Source: Loripinus fragilis
Lineage: Eukaryota; Mollusca; Bivalvia; Lucinida; Lucinidae
Length of the DNA: 64,000 nucleotides
Direction: 5' to 3'
NCBI GenBank assembly: GCA_964019695.1
Contig: OZ026524.1
Location: 61,697,066 to 61,761,065, forward strand
A model generated the notes under the pieces. That model was not told the DNA's origin, did not search any database, and saw only the letters and a list, made by a program, of their open reading frames with translations. Shown piece after piece: positions 40,101 through 49,032 of the stretch. The first letter of the stretch is position 1, and each line of letters starts with the position of its first letter. Position numbers and translations under genes: made by a program.

Positions 40101-43100
40101 TGGTCAAAGATATCGTTGTGATCTTCAGAAAAAATGAAACTATTTTGATTTTAATCAGTTTGAAACGTTATTTTTCGCATCCTGAAAACGTAATAGTTAA
40201 CTTAAGTCTTCCTTAATGTTAAGGAGGCATTGTAATTCCGGGCCCTGGATTATTAGCGTGTTTTTGTTACTGTTTTAAAATAGATTGTGGAAATTTAACA
40301 CCACCCTCCAACGGTGCAGTCAGTACACCTAGCGGCACCATAGTAGGTCAAACAGCGGTCTATGTGTGTGATGCTGGGTACCAGTTGTCTGGAGCCCCGA
40401 GCCGTACTTGCATGAATGATAGCCAATGGTCAGGATCTGCTCCCACATGTGAACCTGAAGGTAAGCTTCTCAAACTCACTCTTTGTGGTTAAAAAATATT
40501 AATAGACTTTTCGCTTGCTGTAAAGGCGGTGACTTTAATATTCATATCTGGGCGTTGTTCGGCTATTTCATCTGCTAAACAAGAGCCATAAGGTTCTATT
40601 TATAATTTGGTGAAGAATTAGTAAATTGCTTGGGCCGCGCAAACGTGCATGCATTTCATGAAATCCTAACCGTATACACACTGAACTCACATTTATTAAC
40701 CCTTAAAGCGCATAATCACAAAATGTATGTTTTTGTTGTCCACTAAAATATGTGAGGCCTCAAAGACAAACAGTGCGGACCCAGATCTGGGTCCACAAAT
40801 TTTGCCTCTATGCTTATGTTAAATAGACATTTTCAGCTGCAGTTATTTTACTGGCGTTTTAAGGACTAAATGATATGTTTTGCGTCTATACTGAGATAAT
40901 GGCGCAAGATGATACAGTTACTTTTGAATAAAACCACGCCTCATTTTCAGCTTTTACCTATGCCTAAGGTTGACCAGTTCTTATTACGCATTCAAGAGGC
41001 GCAGCCTTTACAGTAAGCGAAAAGTCAAAGAATACCCATGTCCGCCTTGTAAGTGTTTTTAGGGATACATGGATATTGGCCAAAAACTTAACGGGATACT
41101 GGATAATTGTGTTAACATTTAAAGAAATACGGGATACTGGATCAATTTTAGGGAAAACGGGGGTACAATGCTAAGCCTTACTGAATTTAGGGATATTTGC
41201 CATATTTCTTTTAGGGATATTGGATAGTTTTAAAAATATGTAAAGGGATATGGTGTACTGGGACCCCTTTCATTCCAGGGCCTCATTAAACTTGAAGTTT
41301 TAGATATCGATTATGACAAATTTCACACATGTAAAGTGGGAATGCAGATTGCATGTACATGTACGTGCAGAATGCTGAATTTCATATTATTGAAATTACG
41401 AACATTTAAAATTTTGATAAGCGAATTTCGTTATACATTTACGTCTAGTTGTAGTTTCAAAGATTTTCATGGATATACAAATGTAAGAAAAAAATGATTG
41501 ATATATTGAATCAAAATGAATTTCCTCGAATGAACACCAAAAGAGGTGGTTTCCATATTCTAAATATGTATGTGCATTAATTTATGATTTCATTAATGAT
41601 TGTGCAAGCAAGGTGGTTGAGACATAATATTTGATCAGCGATACATGCGCGGATCCAGAAAGTTTGTCCGAGGGGGTCCAGTTAATCTTTGACATTTTTT
41701 AAATAATTAGTCCGTGGGAGAGAGAATCCAAATATCACTTTAAAGCGGGCCATCAACGGCTCACCATTGAAACGCCATTTTAACGCCATTTTAATGGCGT
41801 TTCGTGGACAGGTCGATAATAGCACAACCTTGAATGTTGGCTTGATAGCTTTCTGGCTCTACAGTGGACTCAGACCAGTATTGCTCAGGAACCAAACACT
41901 GAACAAAATTTCTAATTGGTCACTTTTTAAACTCATTATTTCTGATCAAGCGCTGATAACATCGAAATGAATTAGTGCCTGTAAATGTGCAGTTTATTGG
42001 GCAAAAGTTTAGCAGTCTTTCAGAAAAGTTGTCTTTCAATCCACGGTTTTTGGTTAAAAATGCAAAAAATATGCTGTTGTCATGAAAAATGGTTTTGAAT
42101 TAACTTTTACATCCAATTTAAGTTCATTTGGGCTAGTCGACTTCAAAAAACATCAAACACTTGAAGTTTTGACTAAAGTAGAATTTTTACGCATTTTTTT
42201 AAAAAAATATCACATTTTTGAGATTTTTGAAATTTATTAATAGCTTGTGCAAAAATTGTTGTATGTATTTTATTTTATCTGGACAAGATAGCTCAAACAG
42301 AATATAACTTGATTCGTCCATATTGTGATGACAAACATTTCACTGCTACTGCGCACTTCCGGTTTGAATGTAAAACTTAAAAAGTCAATTTGACGGTACT
42401 CTGCATTATTTTTCTTTCAATTTCTAAACTAGAATAGTGACGTTTAGTAGTAATACATACACGCTGAAAAGTTCAATGCCGTATCACAGATAATAAGGCG
42501 TACAGAACAGTGCGAACTTCATATGTAAACTGCATGCAAAAAGCTGAATTGCAGTGATTTAGCAGCTGGTAGTGTTTGTCATCATGCCATTACGCAACAG
42601 AAAAGAGGAGTCTGTTTGAAGTGAATCAGTTGAAGTGTCTTCGTCTTTAATCACGGCAGTCATACAAACGAAATACACATGGATGACATCTGTACAACTC
42701 AACCTATTGACTTGACTGCTTTGTATAAAATTAGGTCACTGAACCATTTCTTATATAGAAGAGATTTGAAACCATCAAATGAAGGGGTACAAACAGATAT
42801 TAATAGACTTTTCGCTTACTGTAAAGGCGGCAATTTTAATATTCATATCTGGGCGTGGTTCGGCTATTTCATCTGCTAAGGAAGGGAAATCAGGTTTTAT
42901 TTATAATTTGGTAGAGAGTTAATAAGTTTTTTGGACCACGCAAACATGCGTGCATTTCATGAAAATCCTAACCGTATACACACTGAGCTCACAGTTATTA
43001 ACCCTTAAAGCGCATAATCACAAAATGTATGTTTTTGTCGTCCATATTTGAAGCCTCATAGACAAACAGTGTGGACACAGATCAGACTGCTCCTATAGGA

Positions 43101-46100
43101 GCAGTCTGATCTGGGTCCACAATGTTTGCCTCTGTGCTTATGTTAAATAGACATTTTCAGATGCAGTTATTTTGCTGGCGTTTTAAGGACTAAATAATGT
43201 TTTTTGCGTCTATACTGAGATAATGGCGCAAGATGATACAGCTACTTTTGATTAAAACCACGCCTCATTTTCAGTTTTTACCTATGTCTAAGGTTGACCA
43301 GTCCTAATTACGCATTCATGAGGTGCCGCCTTTACAGTAAGCGAAAAGTCAAAGAATACTCAAATAAGCAAACAGGCTGTATTACAGACCTGCCAAACAA
43401 TACGAGAGTGATTCCTCGATGACTAACGAAGACCATGATACAAATTTGATACTTCTCGTAGTTCTTATTTCAAAAAGGTTGGGAATCTTTCACGGATAAT
43501 ATTTTGTCAAATGAAACAATTCACCCCTATCACAAAAAGTTTACATTTTTAATGCGTGAAATTCATTTTAATTGGACATTTTTTTATTTTTTACTTACTA
43601 TGAATACTAATTAACATACACCCAAAATGATTGTTCTGCCTTCTTTTTTTTTGAAACATAAATGAAAACTGCTATCCAAGTGTTGCGTTTTTAAAGTCCG
43701 TCAGTATATAGAGCGGGTTGTGGAGCAAGGTATCTAATGATTGCTTGTTTATTGTGTCCTACAGGGGCTTCGATTGCTGTGGTGGCCAATCTCCTGGTTC
43801 CTGTTGGGTGCCACCATTGTGTGTTCGATAGAAATATATGTAACGATTTCGAAACGTTTGCTGACGTTATCAACGCATCCTTTTGCTACGATTTTGCCTG
43901 TGCGAATGAAAACACATGCTATGGAACAGAATACAACTGGACTAGTCAGGAATGTACGCGGTTTCGTTGGCTGTATGGTATTGGAGGAAACTGCAGCGGA
44001 ATAATGCATACCGATCAACAGATTACTGCCTACACCAAACAAACCAGAACAGGTAATTTAAGGGGGTATACCTTTCAAAAATAGTAAGTGAGTATGATCA
44101 GAAAATACCACAATCACAAACCGCAGACAAACCCATGGCACCGCGAGGAAGAGCCTAATTACAATCACGAGACACCAGGAAGACCAACTTAGCAATGCAA
44201 CCAGCTCTCTCTTCCCCATCAAGATGATTGCAAAACTAGAATGGACATAAAGTAACGTACAGCAAAACATAGAACGATTACAGAACCCAACAACGGTAGT
44301 AACAATAAACAACAAGTCAACAACAACAGAACCACCGCCTTGGAATGGACAGCAGCCTAAGCCACCGGGGGACTTAAATGCATTTTACTGGAACCAAATC
44401 TTTGCCCTGGATTCTGCTGTTGTTGAAGTACAAGAAATGTTCAGCTCGCATGGAAGCCTTCTAACTATTGCAATGTATCATCATTGAGAAACACTCTAAT
44501 CAAATTAACACACTATGATGAAACAAAGAAAATGGCTCACGACTCACAGATAGTCAGAGCTAAAGAAAACCTCAAGTTGAGCCACGGTGGGTCCAGCTAC
44601 AGATAAGCATCAGGCACCAACCCACCGATCAAAGCTTTACGTCAGAGCCGTCATATAGTCGGAGGTCTGACCCACCGTCGTGCAATTAAAGAGGAAACCA
44701 TAGCTATAAAAATAGTGAGTATGATCAGGAAATACCACAATGGCAAATTGCAGACAAACCCATGGCACGGCGAGGAAGTGCCACACAACAATCACAAGAC
44801 ACCAGGAAGACACACTTAGCAAAGCAACCAGCTCTCTCTTCCCCATCAAGATAATTGCAGAACTAGAAGGGACATAAAGTAACGTACAACAAAGCATAGA
44901 GCAATTACAGAGTCCCACAATTGGAGTAACAATTAACAACAAGTCAATAACAACAAAACAAACCGCCTTAGTACGGACAGCAGCCTAAAACCGGGCATGC
45001 AGACTGTCAAATGGCATCCAAGTAAGTAAGGGTGCAAAGATCAGGAGCCGATACAATCAAGTACCACACCCGACCCAATACCAATGGGAAAGTTACAAAC
45101 TCACAGTTAGACACCACAAGCGAGAGCCAACCATTATATAACGTTTGATAATCTTTTTGAATAGATCACTAAAATTAGGTTGTCCAACAACTCGTTTGAA
45201 TTTATGAACTAAATGACAATAAAATATAGGTTCTGATATGCCTTGGTGCAGAAGAATTTTAACCCAATGTTGCATTTAACAATTAACTCTGAGTTTGTTT
45301 CTTTTGTTTGTTTGATTTGATTCTTTACGTCCCATCAGCAATCTTTCAGTTAAACAGGGACGGGTCTTCATGGGTTGAACCAGTACTAAGCTAGTATTTA
45401 TGTGTCTTGCTCAAGGACCACAACGCAGTGACGCCGGTGAGGCTCGAACCCGTGGCCTTTCGGTCTCGAGTCAAGCACTCTACCACTGAGCCACTGCGCC
45501 CCCATTAACTCTGAGTGCTTGTGGTAGAATTCAGAATATGATTTTCGGATTTTATGATATCTATAACCTTGTTTTAATAAGTTAGTAGTTAAAAATAAGT
45601 TTCTTTTGTTGAAGTCATCAACATTAGAACACACTATTGCAAAACGAATAAGCTGAGAAATATATACTCCATAGGAAGGGAAGCGAGGAACATTTCCATC
45701 AAGAAATGGAAAATATACTATTTCGGAATTAAAATCATCCCGTTTATCATAAATTTTAGAAGAAACTATGCCGTTTGTTATGGACAAGTTCAGTCAAAAA
45801 CGGAGCTTCAGTATCGGAAGAATTCGCCTTAAAGCTCTTACTCGCAGGAATTTTATCCTCTATAAGCAAAAATTGTTTTTGTCAAGGAGACGGATACCTT
45901 TGGCCACATTGTTGTATGAACAATTTAAACATCTCACATAGATCACTTTACGCCCCAACATACAGCTTTTGAACAATCGGCACCATGCTAATCAGTCTTT
46001 TAGAGTTTCTTCCTGGTTTGATACAGTTTGCAATATTGTTATACGCTGGGTGAACTTTTAAAAAACCATATGCATGTACACGAACTGCAATTATCTGACT

Positions 46101-47440
46101 ACAATATTTAGAAGTATTTTGACCCAAATATATATGTATTTCTGGTATTATTTACATTTTTTTATATTTTGACCTTGAAAAGTTCATAAGCAAAAAACTG
46201 GAAATATATATTTTTCTGCCATAAATTTGTACATTTGGGCGAGTAGTGAGTAGATTTTCTGTCAGCCATAGTGACAGTGTCAGCCGTAGTGTTCATTGAG
46301 ACAGTAAAGTCAAGTTATCGACAGTCAGGTAGCAGCTAGCTGAAAGTGTTGTGAAAGATTTAGGCATAGCTGTTGCCTAAGATTTTCGGATATTTATGTG
46401 ATAATTTGTATAAAATGAAATGGAATTGCCCCCCCCCCCCCTCTGAAACGGTTCCATATGTAATCTCCAGGTAGCTGATTGATAGGTGTTGTGGCAGGGT
46501 GGATGGTGGATAGCTTTCCTTAATGGAAGAGCAATGTCTCACCTTTACCAGCACATGAATTACACAGAACTGACTTAGTCCCTGCCTGTGCATATTTGTT
46601 TTTCTGATGATATATCAAACTGTTCAAGTGGCATTTCAACATTTCAGTGTCAAAGATCACTATCAGATATAAGCTGATTAACATTAGCTACTGAATATGC
46701 AAGAAGCATACTGATGTTGTTTCCATCATAAAATAAATTTTATTACAAGTCATAAATCAAAATAATAATATCACACTGGTAAATGTATACGTCGATTTGG
46801 TGGTATTTACGCGTATTGCCGGTACTTTAAAAACCGGAAGTGGTAGATATTGGCCTTAATACTATGTAGAAAAACCTGCCATATGCCTAAAGGACTATAG
46901 AATTAATCATTTTTTAAGTATTCGGCATGCAAATGGCGATTTATGTAAGCATTTAGGAATAGATTCGAGTACCGATCTGGATGATCGGTACTCGAATCTA
47001 TTCCTAAATGCTTACATAAATCGCCATGCACATACTGAATTCTTAAAATGATCTAATTCTGTAGTCCTTTAGGCATATGGCATGTTTTTCTACATAGTAT
47101 TAACACCAATATCTACCACTACCGGTCTATGAAGTACCGGCAATACGCGTGAATACCACCAAATCGACGTTTACATTTACCAGTGTGAATATCTTCTTTA
47201 TAGATTGTGCGATGTTTGACCTAGAAGTGTACGAAGGCCAGAAATTTACAGGTGTTCAGTTTGTGTATGAAATCGAGGATATCAGCGTAGCTACCTGCTT
47301 GGATGACTGTTATAAAAGACCTGGTTGTTATGATGTTGTTTACAAACCTCCTTTCGAAGACTGTTATATTTATGATGACTGCAGTAACTGCACACGCCAA
47401 CCTTCAAGTAAAGACATCTATAAGTTCAGATGTAGCGCTG
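22145..47440 (+). CDS. Multi-exon gene for a secreted PAN/apple-sushi modular protein (six exons, 3' end uncertain)
   Basis: Coding segments are 22145-22193, 29602-29871, 35227-35466, 40284-40460, 43765-44052 and 47204-47440. Each internal exon has an AG acceptor and GT donor, begins at the second base of a codon and is a multiple of three (270, 240, 177, 288, 237 nt), so all introns are phase 1. Joined, they read through 420 codons without a stop. Order: signal peptide, PAN-like A, PAN/apple-like B, sushi, A, B. All PAN-like modules keep eight cysteines, which suggests a disulfide-rich extracellular protein. PAN and sushi domains usually bind proteins or glycans; a role in recognition, immunity or adhesion is only inference. 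Introns run 3 to 7 kb and are full of mobile elements. The last donor (47441) needs an exon further on; one candidate lies at 54700. I do not recognise a named family. Confidence 0.8.
22700..23870. repeat. Fragments of the GCGGATCCAGAAA / GGGGTCC repeat family (22705-22870, 23545-23865)
   Basis: Each starts with a variant of ATGCGCGGATCCAGAAA followed by GGGGGTCCAAC and ends in CTGGATCTGCCCATGA-type text. 23545-23865 carries the GGGCCAACATCGGCCCG palindrome at 23652-23735. Between them 23020-23046 is a perfect AAAATGACCAGTT palindrome followed by a repeated TTTTTTTCAGAGC. Confidence 0.7.
24205..26817. repeat. TCGCGAC-word-rich repeat with a ~1-kb tandem duplication
   Basis: 24822-25811 and 25812-26817 are direct copies about 95% alike, sharing AGACTTCAACAGCCTGCTTAG and TTGTGTGCGCATAACTGTAT-like blocks. 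24205-24660, 25440-25810 and 26455-26815 are dense in CGCGACAGTCGC and GTGCGACATTCG words. CTATCTCACTGG near 24212 and the inverse CCAGTGAGATAC near 25793 suggest terminal inverted repeats. Open frames here occur on both strands and in several frames because the words lack stops. Confidence 0.8.
26818..27607. other. Intronic DNA, nothing assigned
   Basis: A TCTCACAGA motif recurs around 27235-27450 without clear periodicity. No exon recognised. Confidence 0.35.
27608..27729. repeat. Foldback element
   Basis: The left arm GTCTTTTGATATCAAGTTT..AAGGCTTTGAGAACGC is mirrored by GCGTTCTCAAAGCC..AAACTTGATATCAAAAGAC, with a loop of about 40 bp. Confidence 0.85.
27995..28245. mobile_element. GCGGATCCAGAAA repeat with inner palindrome
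   Basis: ATTCGCGGATCCAGAAAATTTTG at 27995 and a degenerate CATCTGCGTCCGCGCATG end near 28240. The inner palindrome GGGCCACCATCGGACCG / CGGACCGATGATGGC is at 28118-28180. Confidence 0.7.
28322..28898. mobile_element. ~555-bp MITE, copy 2
   Basis: GTATTCTTTGACTTTTCGCT at the left and, inverted, GGTATTACTTTACTTTTCGC at the right; a palindromic centre (CAGACTGCTCCTACAGGAGCAGTCTG) at 28574-28600. Confidence 0.88.
29055..29550. repeat. Cluster of CCGAGGTTATAAA inverted repeats
   Basis: Four blocks (29058, 29265, 29305, 29500) alternate in orientation, combining GGTTATAAA, TTTTCATGCTCAACT and ATTTTAACATTTAT. It looks like overlapping foldback elements that end about 50 bp before the 29602 exon. 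Confidence 0.65.
29602..29871 (+). CDS. Exon, PAN-like module A, first copy (GCHHC type)
   Basis: The acceptor ...TTGTTTACAG ends at 29601 and the donor G|GTAAAG begins at 29872; 90 codons, phase 1 at both ends. The product has eight cysteines: a GCHHC start, then C in GICSNF, SSC, ENC, HNCYATEYNW, QQCTKF and QSCQG, ending in a KQIRTG linker. The CYATEYNW...QQCTKF part resembles the core of PAN/apple domains, where a cysteine precedes an aromatic strand and a second follows about ten residues on. An N-glycosylation sequon (NWS) is present. It is about 45% identical by eye to the exon at 43765-44052, with every cysteine conserved, so selection has kept it. A transposon-like inverted repeat starts a few bases after its donor. 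Confidence 0.82.
29929..34091 (+). repeat. Almost perfect 2081-bp tandem duplication
   Basis: 29931-32011 is repeated at 32012-34092 with only a few substitutions and one-base run-length changes (for example TTATTGCACC at 31360 against TTATGGCACC at 33441). Each copy includes a TTAA-type MITE (30329-30700; 32410-32781) and a mariner-like end. The open frames at 31230-31412 and 33311-33493 are copies of one non-coding stretch. Confidence 0.95.
33336..34651. mobile_element. Mariner-sized TIR element
   Basis: A perfect 32-bp inverted repeat beginning TACGAGGGGCATTTGG and running through AAAGTTCTTAGCATGG lies at 33336-33367 and 34620-34651. The 1.3-kb span and the GGAAAGTTCTTAGC end are mariner-like. 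An extra left end at 31255-31286 comes from the tandem duplication. No transposase frame is recognised. Confidence 0.6.
35227..35466 (+). CDS. Exon, PAN/apple-like module B, first copy
   Basis: The acceptor TGTTTATTTACAG ends at 35226 and the donor G|GTGAGT starts at 35467; 80 codons, phase 1-1. The product begins DCFMFELQIHEAKEFF and has eight cysteines, with a core RLDCVYTCFTRHGCHDVAF, then GDCQIFDDCGTC and a final FICTAG. The C-x3-C-x4-GC spacing followed by a buried strand and another cysteine is what PAN/apple domains show. It matches the exon at 47204-47440 in length, cysteine positions and the YEI, GC and DDC blocks. Joined to module A the junction reads TG-D-C. Longer frames overlapping it on both strands are shadows. 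Confidence 0.82.
35872..36315. mobile_element. MITE with GGCCCACTTCGAATCGAAC ends
   Basis: GGCCCACTTCGAATCGAAC at 35872 and the inverse GTTCGATTCGAAGTGGGCC at 36315, with inner AGTTCCTA...TAGGAACT also paired. Confidence 0.88.
36316..37189. other. Intronic DNA with repeat scraps
   Basis: 36640-36810 is a degraded member of the palindromic/GGATCC family (CCGATGGTGGCCC, CATTCTGGATCCGCGCGTA). Nothing else seen. Confidence 0.45.
37190..37445. mobile_element. GCACGGATCCAGAAA-ended element
   Basis: TTGCACGGATCCAGAAATTTTG at 37194 and the inverse CTCTAGATCCGCGCATGC at 37441, with GGGGTCC-rich inner text. Confidence 0.75.
37446..39985. other. Intronic DNA without assigned features
   Basis: A pair of similar blocks with AGCCTGCCA and AGGCTAGA at 37640-37690 and 37880-37920; a C-run then A-run at 37996-38024. 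39925-39985 has a GCGCATTTGCGCAGGCTCG core. No exon recognised. Confidence 0.4.
39986..40248. mobile_element. MITE ending 36 bp before the sushi exon
   Basis: CAGGGCCCGGATTTTCAATG at 39986 and the inverse CATTGTAATTCCGGGCCCTG at 40247; CTCCTTAAAGTTAAG/CTTAATGTTAAGGAG pair inside. Confidence 0.85.
40284..40460 (+). CDS. Exon, sushi/CCP (complement control protein) domain
   Basis: The acceptor TTTTAAAATAG ends at 40283 and the donor G|GTAAGC starts at 40461; 59 codons, phase 1-1, as is usual for sushi exons. The product has the full sushi signature: CGNLTPPSNGAV, a VYVCDAGYQLSG block, a second half with SRTCMNDSQWSGSAPTCEPE. Four cysteines (expected pairing 1-3, 2-4) and the invariant tryptophan before the last cysteine are all present. 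An NDS sequon is visible. Sushi domains of this size occur in complement regulators, selectins and many invertebrate lectin-like proteins. It sits between the first A-B pair and the second, separating the two duplicated units. It is too short to stand out as an open frame but is the clearest domain in the window. Confidence 0.92.
40504..41026. mobile_element. ~555-bp MITE, copy 3
   Basis: GACTTTTCGCTTGCTGTAAAGG at the left and its inverse at the right. The palindromic centre is shortened to GGACCCAGATCTGGGTCC at 40779-40796. Confidence 0.88.
41645..41900. mobile_element. GCGCGGATCCAGAAA element with inner palindrome
   Basis: ATGCGCGGATCCAGAAAGTTTG at 41647; palindrome with AACGCCATTTTAATGGCGTTTCG at 41743-41835, followed by TTGAATG(T/C)TGGCTTG as in the copy at 23545. 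Confidence 0.7.
41901..42805. other. Intronic DNA, nothing assigned
   Basis: AT-rich, no repeat family or exon recognised. Confidence 0.35.
42806..43359. mobile_element. ~555-bp MITE, copy 4
   Basis: GACTTTTCGCTTACTGTAAAGG at 42806 and the inverse ending GCGAAAAGTCAAAGAATAC at 43359. The palindrome GACTGCTCCTATAGGAGCAGTC is intact at 43085-43106. Confidence 0.9.
43765..44052 (+). CDS. Exon, PAN-like module A, second copy
   Basis: The acceptor TTGTGTCCTACAG ends at 43764 and the donor AG|GTAATT starts at 44053; 96 codons, phase 1-1. After a short hydrophobic stretch (ASIAVVANLLVPV) it repeats the first module A: VGCHHCVFDRNICNDFE, NASFCYDFAC, NTCYGTEYNWTSQECTRF, GNCSGI and a TAYTKQTRTG end. 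All eight cysteines are kept, and so is the CYxTEYNW block. Three glycosylation sequons (NAS, NWT, NCS) are present. The extra N-terminal hydrophobic residues are absent from copy one; they could be a linker rather than a membrane segment, being short and ending in Pro. Intron sequence directly downstream is Penelope-element tail. Confidence 0.86.
44084..45835 (-). pseudogene. Penelope-like element, copy III: 3' end with C-terminal coding remnant
   Basis: The minus strand at 45832-45520 and 45293-45150 encodes SITNGIVSSKIYDKRDDFN, PFLDGNVPRFPSYGVYISQL, RNLFLTTNLLKQGYRYHKIR and GISEPIFYCHLVHKFKRVVG: the thumb and C-terminus of the reverse transcriptase. It is cut at about 45832. A SINE splits it at 45294-45503. 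The 44084-45090 tail holds the CTCTCTCTTCCCCATCAA block twice (44206, 44833), as at 1-735. It sits in the intron after the second A exon, in antisense to the host gene. Confidence 0.75.
45282..45515 (-). mobile_element. tRNA-derived SINE (45294-45503) inserted in the Penelope copy, 12-bp target duplication
   Basis: ATTAACTCTGAG at 45282-45293 and 45504-45515; the uninterrupted copy at 11281 has it once. On the minus strand it begins GGGCGCAGTGGCTCAGTGG, has B box GGTTCGAGCC and ends in AAAGAATCAAATCAAACAAA-type text, like 4062-4210. Confidence 0.93.
45836..46767. other. Intronic DNA, nothing assigned
   Basis: A 12-base C run at about 46430-46441; GTCAGCC-A-TAGTG repeated at 46262 and 46278. 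No exon recognised. Confidence 0.35.
46768..47193. mobile_element. 426-bp foldback element next to an exon acceptor
   Basis: Arms of about 205 bp mirror each other almost throughout, from ATATCACACTGGTAAATGTA at the left to TACATTTACCAGTGTGAATAT-type text at the right, meeting at CGAGTACCGATC/GATCGGTACTCG near 46977. The exon acceptor AG is at 47202-47203. Confidence 0.93.
47204..47440 (+). CDS. Exon, PAN/apple-like module B, second copy
   Basis: The acceptor ATCTTCTTTATAG ends at 47203 and the donor G|GTGAGT starts at 47441; 79 codons, phase 1-1. The product starts DCAMFDLEVYEGQKF and keeps FVYEIEDISVATCLDDCYKR, PGCYDVVYKP, EDCYIYDDCSNCT and a final FRCSAG. Eight cysteines align with the exon at 35227-35466; NCT is a sequon. 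Its acceptor region lies only about ten bases beyond the right end of a 426-bp foldback element, so part of the branch-point and pyrimidine tract may be element-derived. The GTGAGT donor shows that the gene continues downstream. No second sushi exon is visible in the remaining sequence. Confidence 0.86.
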
Positions 47441-47490
47441 GTGAGTATTGACTTTTTTGAATTCGGGTGGACTTCCCCATACATATTGAT

Positions 47491-47662
47491 ATAGACTGGC
47501 TCCAGTCCTTAATACAATTTTCATCAATGTGTCATGTCATATACCTGTAGCCAGTCTAACTATGATAGCTTTGTTTTAAAACAGAGCCATCAGAGTTTGA
47601 CTAGCTACAATTATATATGACACATTAATAAATATTTGTTTTAAGGACTGGAGCCAGTCTAA
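47491..47662. mobile_element. 172-bp MITE with TAGACTGGCTCCAGTCCTTAA ends
   Basis: Near-perfect 20-bp inverted ends, then TGTGTCATGTCATAT paired with ATATATGACACATTA, and a central GGCT..AGCC hairpin. Confidence 0.9.
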
Positions 47663-47865
47663 TATTGATACAAAAAGCATGGGATTGCTCATTGTGTACT
47701 TTTAAGGGTCACAGGTAGCATTTTTGAAATTATGATGTATTTCTGTTCCTGTAGGTTGTTTAAATTTTAGCAAACAGTGCAGACCCTGATGAAATGCAAC
47801 ATAATGCTGCATTTCATCTGAGTCGTCACTGTTTACTAAAATACCCGTTTAGGCTTTCCAGTATC

Positions 47866-48016
47866 ACGCCGGATAGGCGTCAATCTAAAAGGTTCTTAAC
47901 AATCGACACACGCGGATTAAAAATCGCTAGATACAGTGTTTTCTGCTTCTAACGATTTTTGACCCATGTTCGTCGATAGTATTAACATTTTCGATTGCCA
48001 CCTATCCGATGTGAGT
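47866..48016. mobile_element. MITE with CCGGATAGG / CGATTGCCACCTATCCG ends
   Basis: The inverted pair includes AACAATCGAC..ACGCGGAT and ATGTTCGTCGATAGTATTAAC. A relative is at 54820-55004. Confidence 0.8.
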
Positions 48017-48469
48017 ATGCAAAGCGTTGAGACTTTCCTTTCTCGCGATGACTGTCGTCGAATGATACCTTAAACGTTTTTTTTTTTATTAATACTCTTT
48101 AGCCAAAACATAAATGAGCCGTATCATGGTGCCCCTTCAAGGGGATTCGGGAAACACTGAGGAAATGTAGACCAAATTAAATTAGGGGTATGGCTAATAG
48201 ATTGCGGAAAATATCGATGCAAAACACAAATAGGTAATAGGCTAATAAGACAGAAGGGAAACAATATAATTCTTAAGGGAACAGAGAGAAATGTCATTTT
48301 AATGACAAGTTGGACAGAACTTCTCCCGCTTCCTCTAGAAATGTCCCATCATGCACTCTTTCGTGTCCTGAATTGTTATGACACATGCTGAGGATACATG
48401 TATTCTGTCGGCGGTTCTAATATCATAAGGTTTTATATCTATACAGACGTATAAATATTTTTTAAATAT

Positions 48470-48965
48470 TTTACTGACCGTCTAAGGCGGTACTTCTTTT
48501 GTGGATCTTTATGGTTTTTTTTCTGTCTTGCTGTGTGCGTCTGTTTATATGTGCCATGTGGTTACCTGCTGGGAGAGGCCTGACCTCTTGGCTCTCAGTT
48601 GTTCGTGTCTAACTGTGAGTTTGTCACTTTCCCATTGGTATCCTGCGTCAGGGGTAGTACTTGATTGTATAGATTCCTGATCTTTGCACCCTTACTAACT
48701 TTGTGAGTTAGGTTTAAAGGTGAGGTTGGTACCGTAAAACTAGTTTAAACCCTCTAGTTAATTTCTTACAGACCGTTCCAAGGCGGTGTTTCTTTGTTAA
48801 TTGTGTTTGTCTTTGCCATACTGTGCAGCTTTGTGGGTTGCCTGTTTGGAAAGGGTTTTCCTCTTGGCTCTCTTGTAGTCTTGTTTTTGTCACTTTCCCA
48901 TACGGTGCCCTGGGTCAGGTATGGTACTTGATTGTATTGATTCCTGATCTCTGCCTTCCCCCTTA
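48470..48965 (+). mobile_element. Penelope-like 3' tails, two copies, + strand
   Basis: 48476-48700 and 48770-48965 each contain CTAAGGCGGT or CCAAGGCGGTG, CTCTTGGCTCTC, TTGTCACTTTCCCAT and GGTACTTGATTGTAT. These are the inverse of text in the tails at 44084-45100. Confidence 0.6.
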
Positions 48966-49032
48966 CTGTCACATAATCTGTGGAAAGTAGCTTCTGTCGT
49001 TGGATGGCAATACGAATTGTACAGGGTAAATA

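Noticed and set aside
44058..44942. Hydrophobic membrane-like proteins on the minus strand (CTLLYVHSS type)
   Set aside because: They recur exactly where the Penelope 3' tail recurs (also 422-607) and are non-coding repeat text.
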